The notes below the pieces were generated by a model. It made no database searches, had not been told where the DNA came from, and worked only from the letters and a program-made list of their open reading frames with translations. Shown one piece after another: positions 1 to 8,552 of a DNA stretch of 64,000 bases; the stretch's first letter is position 1; each line of letters opens with the position of its first letter. The position numbers and the translations under genes were made by a program. The stretch is taken from contig NZ_JAINWI010000015.1 of assembly GCF_021021435.1 (NCBI RefSeq), positions 164,188-228,187 of the forward strand, read 5' to 3'. The stretch comes from Seohaeicola saemankumensis. GTDB taxonomy: Bacteria; Pseudomonadota; Alphaproteobacteria; Rhodobacterales; Rhodobacteraceae.

Positions 1-915
1 GCGCCTGCGGCGCAAGCACAGGAACTGTCGATCGCGACGGGCGGCACCGGCGGCGTTTACTACCCCTATGGTGGTGGTCTGGCTGAAGTAATTGGCAAAT
101 ATGTCGACGGCTACAGCGCTAGCGTCGAGGTTACCGGCGCTTCGGTGGAAAACATGGCACTGATCCAGCGCGGCGACAGCGATATTGCCTTGGCACTGGC
201 TGACACCGTCTATCAGGCCTTTACCGGCACAGGCGCTTTTGACGGGCGACAGATCCCTGAAGCACGCGCACTGGCCTCGATCTATCCGAACGCGGTGCAG
301 CTTGTGACCCTGGCCGATAGCGGGATCAGCAGCCTTGAAGACCTGCGCGGCAAGCGTGTGTCGGTTGGCGCACCGGGATCGGGCACAGAGCTTAGCGCGC
401 AGATCATTTTGGCCGCAAACGGGCTCAGCTATGACGATTTCGAGCCGCAGCGCCTGAACTTCAACGAGACCGCCGATGCGATCCGCGATAGCGATATCGT
501 AGCAGGTTTCTGGAGCGTCGGACCGCCCACATCGTCGATCATGAACCTTGCAGCCACACGCAGCATTTCGGTTGTAGGTCTGACCGAGGACGAGATCGCC
601 AAGGCGCGCGAAGCGGAACCGACTTTTGCACCCTATACTTTGCGCGAAGGTATGTATGACGGCATGGGTGAAGCGGTGCTGACCATTTCCACGCCGAACG
701 TTCTGGTTGTCCATGCCGATATGGACGAGGAACTGGCCTATAACATCACAAAGGCGATGTATGAAAATGTCGCCGAACTGATCGCGATCCATCCTGCGGC
801 GAATGATACCACGATCGACTTCTCCGTGGCCTCGACGCCGATTCCCTTCCATCCTGGCGCATTGCGTTATCTGGAAGAAGTCGGTGCTGCGGTACAGGAC
901 CACCAGCGTCCTTGA
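1..915 (+). CDS. TAXI-family TRAP transporter solute-binding protein (5' truncated by window edge)
   Basis: The reading frame is open from the first base, so the true start and signal peptide lie outside the window; the visible part is 304 residues. It begins just after what looks like a signal-peptidase site (APAAQAQ followed by ELSIATGGTGGVYYP), and this glycine-rich start with the YYP step is typical of the TAXI branch of TRAP binding proteins. Family members are periplasmic receptors that deliver ligands such as glutamate or other small organic acids to a fused DctQM permease. The stop codon overlaps the start of the DUF1850 gene, and the permease follows, so the three form one transport operon. 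The substrate cannot be read from the sequence. Family assignment is firm. Confidence 0.92.
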   Translation, partial: APAAQAQELSIATGGTGGVYYPYGGGLAEVIGKYVDGYSASVEVTGASVENMALIQRGDSDIALALADTVYQAFTGTGAFDGRQIPEARALASIYPNAVQLVTLADSGISSLEDLRGKRVSVGAPGSGTELSAQIILAANGLSYDDFEPQRLNFNETADAIRDSDIVAGFWSVGPPTSSIMNLAATRSISVVGLTEDEIAKAREAEPTFAPYTLREGMYDGMGEAVLTISTPNVLVVHADMDEELAYNITKAMYENVAELIAIHPAANDTTIDFSVASTPIPFHPGALRYLEEVGAAVQDHQRP

Positions 916-1397
916 TGCTAAAGCTGGGCGGGCGGCACGTTGTGGCCGCCCTTCTGGTCGCGTCATGCTTTTGCGCATCGCCCCTTCGGGCAAGTGACGC
1001 TCTTGTGGTCGAAACCCGCAAGGGCGTTCTGCTTGCAGAGATCGCCTTTGATGAGGGGCAGGAACTGTGCCTGTCGTGGTCTCATTCAGTGACAGGCGGT
1101 GCCGTGGCAGACTGCTTCGAGAACCGGAGAGGCAAGATGATCCTGACGCGATCCTATCTGCATGATTTCGCCGCAGGTCTGGGCGAGGTCGCAGGGCGCG
1201 GGGCGTTGCGTTCCGCGCAGGGCGGTGGCTACTGGATCGACGGCATCGACGAGCAGATCCACGGAAATGCGCTGCGCCTGCAGGTGGGCGCGCCGCGCGT
1301 TGACCACAAGCTGCGCGGCCAGAACCGCACCCTTCATCTGAGCGCGATGGCGGCAGGCTCCAGACTGACACTGCGCCTGAAAACAGGAACTCCCTGA
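915..1397 (+). CDS. DUF1850 domain-containing protein of a TAXI-TRAP operon
   Basis: This 160-residue protein starts at an ATG that overlaps the preceding stop (TGATG); an upstream TTG is in frame but less likely. A hydrophobic N-terminal segment (about residues 8-25) reads as a signal peptide or anchor ending near a Cys/Ala stretch. The rest matches the small DUF1850 family, which is often encoded between the TAXI binding protein and the fused TRAP permease, as here. Its biochemical role is unknown. Position and overlap suggest an accessory periplasmic part of the transporter. Confidence rests on gene order plus general sequence character rather than on a catalytic motif. Confidence 0.8.
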   Translation: MLKLGGRHVVAALLVASCFCASPLRASDALVVETRKGVLLAEIAFDEGQELCLSWSHSVTGGAVADCFENRRGKMILTRSYLHDFAAGLGEVAGRGALRSAQGGGYWIDGIDEQIHGNALRLQVGAPRVDHKLRGQNRTLHLSAMAAGSRLTLRLKTGTP

Positions 1398-1456
1398 CCG
1401 GCAAGTCCGGACAAGCCGTGACATCCCTCCAGACTCAGCACCGACAGGACATGACC

Positions 1457-3499
1457 ATGAGCGACCCCAGAACGAACGAGACAGCGACTGATAGCGACGC
1501 TCCTGATCTGCCGCTGACAGCACAGTCTGCCGACCGCTTCCAACCGCGCTCTATCTTGTGGGCGATCACGCTTGTGGCTATCGCGATGTCGCTGTTCCAG
1601 ATGTATACAGCGGGCATCGAACCGATGGGGCTGTTCTACCAACGCTCTGCGCATCTGGGATTTATCCTGTTTCTGGCGTTTCTGATTTTCCCGATCACGG
1701 GCGCGAGCCGTCCGCGCGGGACTATCGGCTGGGTCGTGGATGCGATCTTTCTGACGGCCGCTTTCCTGAGCGGGTTCTACATATTTTATTTTCTGGACGA
1801 TATTATCGACCGCGCCGGCTGGTGGTCTCAGACCGATATCATCGTGGGTATCATCGCCACCATCGCCGTGCTTGAAGCCAGTCGCCGCGTCGTAGGGCTT
1901 GGCATGACAATCATCGGCATGATTGCTATCTCCTATGCGCTGGCCGGCCCGCGCGGGGCCCTGCCCTGGCTGGGCGAATGGATGCCCGGCATCCTGTCGC
2001 ATCGCGGGGCCAGTGTGGACCGTCTGGTGGGACAACTCTATCTGGGACAGGAAGGGATCTTCGGTCTGCCGCTTGGGGTCGCGGCCACATATGTCTTCAT
2101 GTTCGTGCTATTCGGTGCTTTTCTGGAAGTCACCGGCGCGGGCAAGTTCTTCATTGATCTGGCTTTTGCCGCCACTGGCCGCAAACCAGGTGGACCTGCC
2201 AAAGCGGCTGTCATTGCCTCGGCGGGTATGGGTTCAATTTCAGGCTCGGCCATAGCAAATGTGGTCACCACAGGCGCCTTTACGATCCCGCTGATGAAAA
2301 AGCTGGGCTACAAGGCTAAAGAGGCAGGCGGGATCGAGGCCGCGGCCTCGACCGGCGGGCAGATCACACCGCCGCTGATGGGCGCTGGTGCTTTTCTGAT
2401 CTCGGAATATACCAATGTGCCTTATATCGACATTGTCATGGTTTCGATCTTTCCGGCCATTCTCTATCTAGGAACGGTCTATCTGTTTGTCCATCTCGTG
2501 GCGATGAAGGCGGGCATGACGGGCCTGTCCGCCGCCGATCTGCCCATTGTCCGGCATGTTCTGGCGGCTGGCTGGCAGTTCATCGTGCCCTTGCTGGTGT
2601 TGATCTACCTTCTGGTCAACAATATCTCGCCGACCCGTGTGGGTTTCTGGGCCATCCTGTCGGTGATCGCTGTGACCGCGTTGCGAGCAGGTTTTACATT
2701 GATCGTGCTCGACCCGCGGTCAGGCAAGCCCGTGACCATAGACCGACTGCGGGACGCCGTCATCAGCGGTCTGCGCCTGATCGCGCAGGCGCTGGAACTG
2801 GGCGCGCGGAACGCGGTTGCTGTCAGTGTAGCCTGTGCCGTGGCCGGTATTATCGTCGGAGTTGTAGGGCTGACGGGGTTGGGGCTGAAATTCTCGTCCA
2901 TGATGATCTCTTTGTCCGGCGGCAATCTGGCACTGGCGCTGATTTTCGTGCTGCTGGCCAGTCTGATCCTTGGCATGGGTTTGCCAGTGACTGCGGCCTA
3001 TATCGTGCTGATCGTGCTGGTGGGCCCTGCCCTCAATCAGGAATTCGGCATACCGCTGCTGATCGCCCATTTGGTCGTGTTCTGGTATTCCCAAGACAGC
3101 AACGTGACACCGCCCATTGCGCTTGCAGGTTTCGCAGGGGCCGCGATTGCGGGATCGAAACCAATGGAGACAAGCATACAGGCGTGGAAATACGCCAAGG
3201 GGCTGTATCTGATCCCTGCCTTCATGGTCTACAACCCTGAAATCATCATGGGTGGCGAGACATGGTATGTCATCTGGACTGGCATCATCGTCGTGATCGG
3301 ACTGGTGGGCTTTGCCTCTGCGATCGAAGGTTATCTGTTCACTTGGATGGACAAGCTGTCGCGCATCCTGGTGGTGCCGGGCGTGATCGCTATCTTCAAT
3401 CCTGATGAACTGATCGAGGCTGGAGGGGCGTTTCTTGTGCTGGCCATTCTAGGCTGGAACTGGATCAAGAGCAGGCAGTTGCGGGCGCAGGGTAGTTAA
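1457..3499 (+). CDS. TRAP transporter permease, fused 4TM/12TM (DctQM) subunit
   Basis: A 680-residue polytopic membrane protein of the TRAP fused-permease family. The small DctQ-like part (about residues 30-170) is followed by the large DctM-like channel part, with the conserved glycine-rich stretches around GSISGSAIANVVTTGAFTIP and the GMGLPVTAAYIVL loop. It uses the ion gradient to import the ligand captured by the TAXI protein upstream. An AGGA motif sits seven bases before the ATG at 1457, so I prefer that start to the GTG at 1418 or the ATG at 1451. The gene lies about 60 bases after the DUF1850 gene and closes the operon. The substrate is unknown. Confidence 0.93.
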   Translation: MSDPRTNETATDSDAPDLPLTAQSADRFQPRSILWAITLVAIAMSLFQMYTAGIEPMGLFYQRSAHLGFILFLAFLIFPITGASRPRGTIGWVVDAIFLTAAFLSGFYIFYFLDDIIDRAGWWSQTDIIVGIIATIAVLEASRRVVGLGMTIIGMIAISYALAGPRGALPWLGEWMPGILSHRGASVDRLVGQLYLGQEGIFGLPLGVAATYVFMFVLFGAFLEVTGAGKFFIDLAFAATGRKPGGPAKAAVIASAGMGSISGSAIANVVTTGAFTIPLMKKLGYKAKEAGGIEAAASTGGQITPPLMGAGAFLISEYTNVPYIDIVMVSIFPAILYLGTVYLFVHLVAMKAGMTGLSAADLPIVRHVLAAGWQFIVPLLVLIYLLVNNISPTRVGFWAILSVIAVTALRAGFTLIVLDPRSGKPVTIDRLRDAVISGLRLIAQALELGARNAVAVSVACAVAGIIVGVVGLTGLGLKFSSMMISLSGGNLALALIFVLLASLILGMGLPVTAAYIVLIVLVGPALNQEFGIPLLIAHLVVFWYSQDSNVTPPIALAGFAGAAIAGSKPMETSIQAWKYAKGLYLIPAFMVYNPEIIMGGETWYVIWTGIIVVIGLVGFASAIEGYLFTWMDKLSRILVVPGVIAIFNPDELIEAGGAFLVLAILGWNWIKSRQLRAQGS

Positions 3500-3518
3500 T
3501 CAACATATGCGCAAAATC

Positions 3519-3545
3519 GTCAACAACTGACTATACCTTGTTGTC
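3519..3545 (+). terminator. weak hairpin after the TAXI-TRAP operon
   Basis: GTCAACAA and TTGTTGTC can pair in seven of eight positions around an 11-base loop, 20 bases after the permease stop. No T-run follows, so it may be only a weak terminator or chance. Confidence 0.25.
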
Positions 3546-3651
3546 GGATTATAGAAATTCGCGCTAACATGAGGCGGGGCCGTGCCGTTTTTCTGAATGT
3601 GACCTTTTTGTCGTAGATGCAGGTCGTCCATTTAGAGGGAGAGCATCGCTT

Positions 3652-5802
3652 TTGGCCATCCGATCCGCCAACGGCCTTACCTATTCCGCCGCAGCTTGTT
3701 TGTTTCTGGCCGGATGTGGTGGTGGCGACAGCGACACCGGCGCGCTTGGGGCGTTGCTGGCACCGATCTATGGCAACAACCTGAGTTCAGATGCGCTGTC
3801 TGCGTTTTTCGTCAGCAGTTTCGACGTGTTCGAGGACAGAGCACGCGAATTGCGGAACTCGCCTAACTATCGCGAACAGCGCATCGACTGGTACACTGAC
3901 ATCAATGGCGACCGACAACGAAATCCGGATACAGAGCCGCTCTATAATAGCTATTCGCTTGCCTCGGCACGGATCGAATACGCCCATGCTGTCGGCCTGA
4001 CAGGTGCAGGCCAGACCATTGCAATTGTCGATGACGGGTTCTTAGCGACGCATGACAGCATTTCCGGTCGGATCGCCGCGGGAAGCGTCGCGGGAGACTT
4101 GGAATCCCATGGCACGGCGGTCGCATCGGTTGCAGCGGGCAATGCGTCCGGCATGATCGGTGTCGCACATGGTGCCAATCTATTGCTGGGCCTCTTCGAT
4201 ACACCTGAAAGCCGAATTCAGGCAACCAACCGCGCCAGAACCTCTGGTGCAGTCGTGCAAAACAACTCATGGGGCTTCAATGATCGCGCTACAAGTGCAA
4301 ACTTTCAGCGTATTTTCATAGACTCGGCAGACAGAGATTACTTGACCGCATTGCGTAGCTACACCGAAACCGCTGTCGTTGTTTTCGCGGCAGATAATGA
4401 CCCCGGTGCCACCCAATCCGGAATCATGGAAGCCCTGCCCCGCTTTGCGCCAGAGCTTGAAATTGGCTGGCTGACAGTGATCCGCGGCGTGCCGGATTTC
4501 GACAACAACCGTATCCTGGGCGCGCAACGCCTGTCTTCGGCCTGCCTGGACGCCGCCCGATGGTGTCTTGCTGCTGATGGAACCTGGAACGCGGCCACGA
4601 CCGGCAGCAACTCGTCCTACGACCTGTTTGTTGGCACCTCCTTTGCTGCGCCGATGGTGTCGGGGGCCATTGCCTTGCTGGCCGAGGCCTTTCCCAATCT
4701 GACGCCGCATGATCTGCGCGCACGTCTGATCGCCACTGCCGACAACCGGTTCAACGGCTTCACACGGTCTGGCAGTCTGGAAGTCGTGCCCGGATCGGGT
4801 TTTTTTCACGATTATAGCGATGAATGGGGACACGGATTTCTGGATGTCCGTGCGGCACTGCTGCCCATCGGCACACCGGTTGCCAGAATGGCGGATGGCA
4901 GCACGCATAGCACGGATACACCCCTGATCGTTGCAGGTGGGGCCACGGGTGACGCAATCATCCGCAGCCTCGAAGCGACACCAGTTCTCGTGACGGACCT
5001 TCTGGGCGGTGATTTCTCAATGCCCGGCGAAGCGCTTGCCGCGACCACGACAGCGGCGCCTGTTTCAGAACGCCTCTGGTCATCCATGTTCGGCAACGCG
5101 CCGCGTTCCGGATTGTTGCGCGCCTATGGCGGCAGCAGCATGACGCTTGAACATGAAGGGATCGAACTGGCGATGTTGGGTCCAGATGCGACAGGTGGTT
5201 CTATCAGTCGCGCAGGTTCTGATCCGGTGGTTGCCGCCTCTTTCGGGCAAACGATTGATGCCGCAGGCGGCGAGGTTTTCATCGGTCTGAATATCGCCCG
5301 CGATGATGGCAGCCTGATACCGGGCATCCGCGACACGCGCAGCACGCTGGCGGCACTGGAACTGGGCTATATGCGGAATATCGGGGCAACAGGCTTTGTG
5401 CAGTTTGGCGGTACATTCGGCATGGCACCGGGCGGTGCGGGTGACGCGATGTCGGAGCGCTCGGACATCCATTTCAACGCGTTCAGTATAGAAGCCGGCG
5501 AAGCTGATGTTTTCCGGCGCGGCGACAAGTTGAGCATCGGTCTATACATGCCGGTGGCCGTCACCTCAGGCGGCACGACAATTGCGCTTCCCGTCGCCCG
5601 GAGCGCGACCGGAATCACCTATAGCGATGTCGAGATCGACTATACTCCCAGCCAGCGCGAGATTGATCTGTCGATCACCTATGGCACCCCCGTCGGTAAG
5701 GACAGCGAGATTTACATCGGTGCAATCCACGCCTTCAATCACGGCCATATCGGCGGGCAGCAGGACACTGCGGCAATCCTCGGCTTCCGCATGGCGTTCT
5801 AA
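3652..5802 (+). CDS. S8 (subtilisin-like) serine protease, predicted lipoprotein with barrel-like C-terminus
   Basis: A 716-residue protein starting at TTG with a GAGGGAGAG ribosome-binding site about ten bases upstream. The N-terminus carries a lipobox (LAGC, Cys22) followed by GGGDSD, so lipid attachment is predicted. The subtilase domain spans about residues 110-400 with the triad Asp127 (AIVDDG), His153 (ESHGTAVAS) and Ser330 (GTSFAAPMVSG). The last 280 residues alternate short amphipathic stretches and end in GFRMAF, an aromatic terminal residue like that of outer-membrane strands. This resembles lipidated autotransporter proteases of the NalP/SphB1 kind, but the barrel cannot be proven by eye. 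It stands alone between a transporter operon and an acetyltransferase gene. Protease assignment is firm; autotransport is inference. Confidence 0.88.
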   Translation: MAIRSANGLTYSAAACLFLAGCGGGDSDTGALGALLAPIYGNNLSSDALSAFFVSSFDVFEDRARELRNSPNYREQRIDWYTDINGDRQRNPDTEPLYNSYSLASARIEYAHAVGLTGAGQTIAIVDDGFLATHDSISGRIAAGSVAGDLESHGTAVASVAAGNASGMIGVAHGANLLLGLFDTPESRIQATNRARTSGAVVQNNSWGFNDRATSANFQRIFIDSADRDYLTALRSYTETAVVVFAADNDPGATQSGIMEALPRFAPELEIGWLTVIRGVPDFDNNRILGAQRLSSACLDAARWCLAADGTWNAATTGSNSSYDLFVGTSFAAPMVSGAIALLAEAFPNLTPHDLRARLIATADNRFNGFTRSGSLEVVPGSGFFHDYSDEWGHGFLDVRAALLPIGTPVARMADGSTHSTDTPLIVAGGATGDAIIRSLEATPVLVTDLLGGDFSMPGEALAATTTAAPVSERLWSSMFGNAPRSGLLRAYGGSSMTLEHEGIELAMLGPDATGGSISRAGSDPVVAASFGQTIDAAGGEVFIGLNIARDDGSLIPGIRDTRSTLAALELGYMRNIGATGFVQFGGTFGMAPGGAGDAMSERSDIHFNAFSIEAGEADVFRRGDKLSIGLYMPVAVTSGGTTIALPVARSATGITYSDVEIDYTPSQREIDLSITYGTPVGKDSEIYIGAIHAFNHGHIGGQQDTAAILGFRMAF

Positions 5803-6027
5803 GCGCGGCCCGACCGATCTTGTCACTCTATTCAAGCAAGGGCTCCTGTTGAACCGCAACGAAATGTTATTTTTTGTGAATGCGGGAAAGGGCAATTTCG
5901 ATGTAAATTTATTGCGCGAGCATGAGTGTCGAAAGCGGATCTGCACGCCGGACGATCCAAATTTTGGTTGGGCGCAACGTGCATGTCCGGCATCCACAGA
6001 AATTTCACGCGCATCGGGGGAGGCGCT

Positions 6028-6744
6028 ATGGAAAAGCCAGAAATCTATTCAAATCGTGAACCGGTTGCAGATGCCTTCGCAGCACCGAAACGGTGGGCCG
6101 GTGTTTTGACAAAAAGCCAGATTAAGGAACTTCGGGAAAAGCGCGTACCGATTGCTTTTTGTCCGGTCCAGATTGGATGGATCGCCGTGCAACTGGACGA
6201 GACAAAGAACCGTCCAGACTGGCGCGACCCTCATACGCCGCTTTCGTGGCGTGCGGGAAGGCACGAGAACCACTGTCACCTGCGAAAATGGCGCGAAACG
6301 GATACGGCGACCTACCGCACATTACTGAACGATCCGGCGGTGTGGCAATATATGCCAGAAGCATGGCCCGGCGAGATCACCGAGGATATGGCCCGCGACC
6401 TGATCGCCATTTCTACATCAGCGTCACATCATGAGGTATGGGCCGTTCAACGCGGAGCCGTGTCGGTGGGACAAGTGCGATTGGCGTTCGGTGATCTGGG
6501 CGCAAACCGGCAGGAGGCCGAGATCAGCTATTGGTTAGGGCGTGCCTATTGGGGACAGGGAATTGGCAAAGCAATGATACCTACGACCACAAGACGCGCT
6601 TTTGCCGACCATCAGGCATTGCAGCGCATCACAGCAATCGTGCATCCACGAAACAGCGCTTCGGCGCGGATACTAGAGAATGCTGGCTATAGCTTGCAAG
6701 CACTGCGCCCCGACAGATGGCAGGTCTTCGAGATCCGCCGCTAG
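6028..6744 (+). CDS. GNAT-family N-acetyltransferase (RimJ/RimL type)
   Basis: A 238-residue protein. I chose the ATG at 6028 because a strong GGGGGAGG ribosome-binding site lies just upstream; the frame is open further 5' without one. Residues about 85-235 form the acetyltransferase fold, with the acetyl-CoA loop WGQGIGKAM and the later RNSASARILENAGY motif typical of Acetyltransf_3 proteins that modify protein N-termini or small amines. The first 80 residues are an extra N-terminal region I do not recognise. The gene is convergent with bfr and separated from it by a hairpin. The substrate is unknown. Confidence 0.85.
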   Translation: MEKPEIYSNREPVADAFAAPKRWAGVLTKSQIKELREKRVPIAFCPVQIGWIAVQLDETKNRPDWRDPHTPLSWRAGRHENHCHLRKWRETDTATYRTLLNDPAVWQYMPEAWPGEITEDMARDLIAISTSASHHEVWAVQRGAVSVGQVRLAFGDLGANRQEAEISYWLGRAYWGQGIGKAMIPTTTRRAFADHQALQRITAIVHPRNSASARILENAGYSLQALRPDRWQVFEIRR

Positions 6745-6779
6745 ATCCCAGACTACTCTTTACATCGCAATATGCTAAC

Positions 6780-6802
6780 GTCCCGGCACTGTGCGCCGGG
6801 AC
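6780..6802. terminator. hairpin between convergent GNAT and bfr genes
   Basis: GTCCCGGC and GCCGGGAC form a perfect 8-bp stem with a seven-base loop, lying between two convergent stop codons. Neither side has a clear T-run, so it may work as a weak bidirectional terminator. Confidence 0.5.
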
Positions 6803-6819
6803 AGAACGCGGCCAAAACC

Positions 6820-7305
6820 TTATTCTGCCTCGTCCATTTTCGACGCGTTGAGTTGCATGTATTTTTCGGCACCCATCTTGTCGAACAGATCAAGTTGCGT
6901 TTCCAGAAAGTCGATGTGCCCTTCCTCGTCCGCAAGCAATTCCTCGAACAGCTTCATCGTGACGAAATCGCCAGCCCCGTTGCAATACTCGCGCGCCTCA
7001 CGATAGAGGGCGCGCGCCTCCTGCTCGGCGGCCATGTCGCATTCAAGTGTTTCGCGCGGGGTCTGGCCAATCCGCAACGGGTCAAGCTTTTGCAGGTTGG
7101 GATGTCCCTCCAGAAAGATAACACGTGCGATCAGCTTGTCGGCATGGTGCATCTCTTCGATGCTTTCCTCGCGGCTTTTCTTGGCCATATGACCAAGACC
7201 CCAATCTTCCTGCAGGCGATAATGGAGCCAATACTGACTGACTGCTGTCAGTTCAGACCGGATTGCCCGATTGAGGTAGTCGATGACTTTCGCGTCGCCC
7301 TTCAT
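6820..7305 (-). CDS. bfr: bacterioferritin
   Basis: A 161-residue iron-storage protein of normal family length. The di-iron ferroxidase ligands are all visible: Glu18, Glu51, His54, Glu94, Glu127 and His130, and Met52 is present as the inter-subunit haem ligand. Twenty-four subunits form a cytoplasmic cage that oxidises Fe2+ and stores the ferric mineral. It lies five bases downstream of bfd, whose product releases the stored iron, and ends an iron operon with hemP at its head. Regulation by an iron-responsive repressor (Irr, RirA or Fur) is likely from gene content, although I could not pin down an operator. Confidence 0.97.
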   Translation of the reverse strand: MKGDAKVIDYLNRAIRSELTAVSQYWLHYRLQEDWGLGHMAKKSREESIEEMHHADKLIARVIFLEGHPNLQKLDPLRIGQTPRETLECDMAAEQEARALYREAREYCNGAGDFVTMKLFEELLADEEGHIDFLETQLDLFDKMGAEKYMQLNASKMDEAE

Positions 7306-7310
7306 GGTCT

Positions 7311-7559
7311 TTATCCTGTCTTGGTCCGTTCCTTCGAGCCGGATCGAAGATTGCGGAGGTGCATGGGAACTTGAAGATTATCATTCTGACGCATGGTGGA
7401 AAGGAAAAGGGGCATGCAAGAGCCACAATCCGCCGCTTTGCCCAGCTCATGATAAATTTTTCCGGGCGTGATCAGTGTCTCGGGGTCCGAGGCGCGCATC
7501 CAGTCGATCGCGGCGTTGATGTCGTTCTCGCTGATGGATTGGCAATGGCAGACGATCAT
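7311..7559 (-). CDS. bfd: bacterioferritin-associated ferredoxin
   Basis: An 82-residue [2Fe-2S] protein. The four cluster cysteines are Cys4, Cys6, Cys45 and Cys48 (CHC near the N-terminus, CGSC later), matching the BFD fold. In well-studied bacteria Bfd docks on bacterioferritin and passes electrons to its haem to mobilise stored iron. The gene sits directly before bfr and ten bases after the Cys-rich 167-residue gene. The C-terminus has about 25 residues beyond the compact domain, rich in Arg and Lys. Confidence 0.93.
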   Translation of the reverse strand: MIVCHCQSISENDINAAIDWMRASDPETLITPGKIYHELGKAADCGSCMPLFLSTMRQNDNLQVPMHLRNLRSGSKERTKTG

Positions 7560-7569
7560 GGCGTGGGCC

Positions 7570-8073
7570 TCAGTGAAAGGTCGTTCCGGCTGCAGGCGCA
7601 GCAGGTGTGTCGGTGCGGGATGCCGCGGACACTGCTCGCAAAGTCATCCTGTGCAGGGCAAGGCCTGCGTCCTGCGCCAATGCGGCCAGAACGGGCGCAA
7701 AGTCGGCCCTGACCAGCAGCAGGGCCATCATCAACGCCTCCTCGCTCGCGCCTTCGGCAGCACTGGCCAGCAGATGCGCGAAACAGGCCTCGTCCCCTCC
7801 CAGACAGGCACAGGTCTGGGAATGCGGGCACAAGGGGCGGCGGCCATGGATCTGGCACAGCGATGCCATCTGCAGAAATCCGCGTGCTGCGGCCTGACCG
7901 GCAGACAGGCCCAGAAGGGGCACGAAATCGCGCTCCAGCAAGTCCAGCGCATCAGGATTGGTCCAAGACAGACGCATATAGAGAACGGCGCCCGCCTCGA
8001 CCGGACCCAGATCCATCAGGCGACCGACAGAAGCCGCGCCGCGCAGTACGCGGATAGGGGTCATATCGCTCAT
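7570..8073 (-). CDS. uncharacterised Cys-rich protein of the hemP-bfd-bfr operon
   Basis: A 167-residue protein whose ATG overlaps the hemP stop (ATGA). I do not recognise a named family. A central region (about residues 72-95) has five cysteines and two histidines in a short span (CQIHGRRPLCPHSQTCAC), which could bind iron, an Fe-S cluster or zinc. The rest is largely alpha-helical, rich in Ala and Leu, without a signal peptide or clear membrane segment. The context between hemP and bfd argues for a role in iron or haem handling. The function is unknown; the gene itself is well supported by overlaps on one side and a ten-base gap on the other. Confidence 0.75.
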   Translation of the reverse strand: MSDMTPIRVLRGAASVGRLMDLGPVEAGAVLYMRLSWTNPDALDLLERDFVPLLGLSAGQAAARGFLQMASLCQIHGRRPLCPHSQTCACLGGDEACFAHLLASAAEGASEEALMMALLLVRADFAPVLAALAQDAGLALHRMTLRAVSAASRTDTPAAPAAGTTFH

Positions 8074-8246
8074 TTGGTCAGGATCAATTTGCCAGCGCGG
8101 GTGATCCGCAGAGTATAGACCTGCCCGTCCAGCTCGATCTGCGCCTGCGTACCGCCTTCGGTTAGATCGCGGGCGATGTGGCTGGGCAAGGGCTGCGGTT
8201 GGGAGCGTTGCGAGATCATTGCAGACTGGTTTCGCAAAACGATCAT
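8070..8246 (-). CDS. hemP: hemin uptake protein HemP
   Basis: A 58-residue protein. The C-terminal half has the HemP signature: a short stretch ending YTLRITRAGKLILTK. A GGGAGG ribosome-binding site lies before the ATG at 8246. The start overlaps the stop of the upstream 60-residue ORF and the stop overlaps the next gene start, both as ATGA, which implies translational coupling. HemP proteins are small cytoplasmic factors of haem uptake; in Burkholderia a homologue (HmuP) acts as a regulator of haem receptor expression. The TonB receptor and transporter are not nearby. Confidence 0.88.
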   Translation of the reverse strand: MIVLRNQSAMISQRSQPQPLPSHIARDLTEGGTQAQIELDGQVYTLRITRAGKLILTK

Positions 8247-8425
8247 GGCCGCGCCTCCCGACCATTGCGAGTCTCGATCCGGTCAAGCCAAGCTTCGACA
8301 TTGCAGGCCTCGGGCAGAGAGAACCCGTGCAGCACATCAAGCGCGAGAGCGCGCGCCGGACAGCTTGGTTGCACAGGAAGGTCAGTTCTATCGTTCACGG
8401 AACGGGGTCTATTCTGTGGTGACAT
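8243..8425 (-). CDS. small uncharacterised protein heading the iron operon
   Basis: A 60-residue ORF starting at the ATG at 8425, with AAAGGA about nine bases upstream. Its stop overlaps the hemP start by ATGA. The product is soluble and has two cysteines (PSCPARALALDVLHGFSL and EACNVEAWL). I do not recognise the family. Coupling to hemP is the main argument that it is real. The frame is also open upstream of 8425 but without a good ribosome-binding site. Confidence 0.6.
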   Translation of the reverse strand: MSPQNRPRSVNDRTDLPVQPSCPARALALDVLHGFSLPEACNVEAWLDRIETRNGREARP

Positions 8426-8498
8426 GGCGGAAGTCCTTTCATCTTTCGATTCGGGCTTCCCCTGATTGGAACGGGGGTGGCTGGAACTTCCGCTATTT

Positions 8499-8542
8499 CT
8501 GACAAAAAAGCTCGGACACGTCAATCCGAGTTTTTCTGTCAG
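8499..8542. terminator. 18-bp inverted repeat forming a bidirectional terminator
   Basis: CTGACAAAAAAGCTCGGA and its mirrored partner TCCGAGTTTTTCTGTCAG match in 16 of 18 positions around the loop CACGTCAA. The GC part of the stem (CTCGGA/TCCGAG) is flanked by an A-run on one side and a T-run on the other, which is the layout of an intrinsic terminator working in both directions. It follows the stop of the FAD monooxygenase gene on the minus strand and lies just upstream of the iron operon. The region may also hold the iron operon promoter, since a TTGACG occurs in the loop on the minus strand. Confidence 0.7.
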
Positions 8543-8552
8543 GTAATATTCC

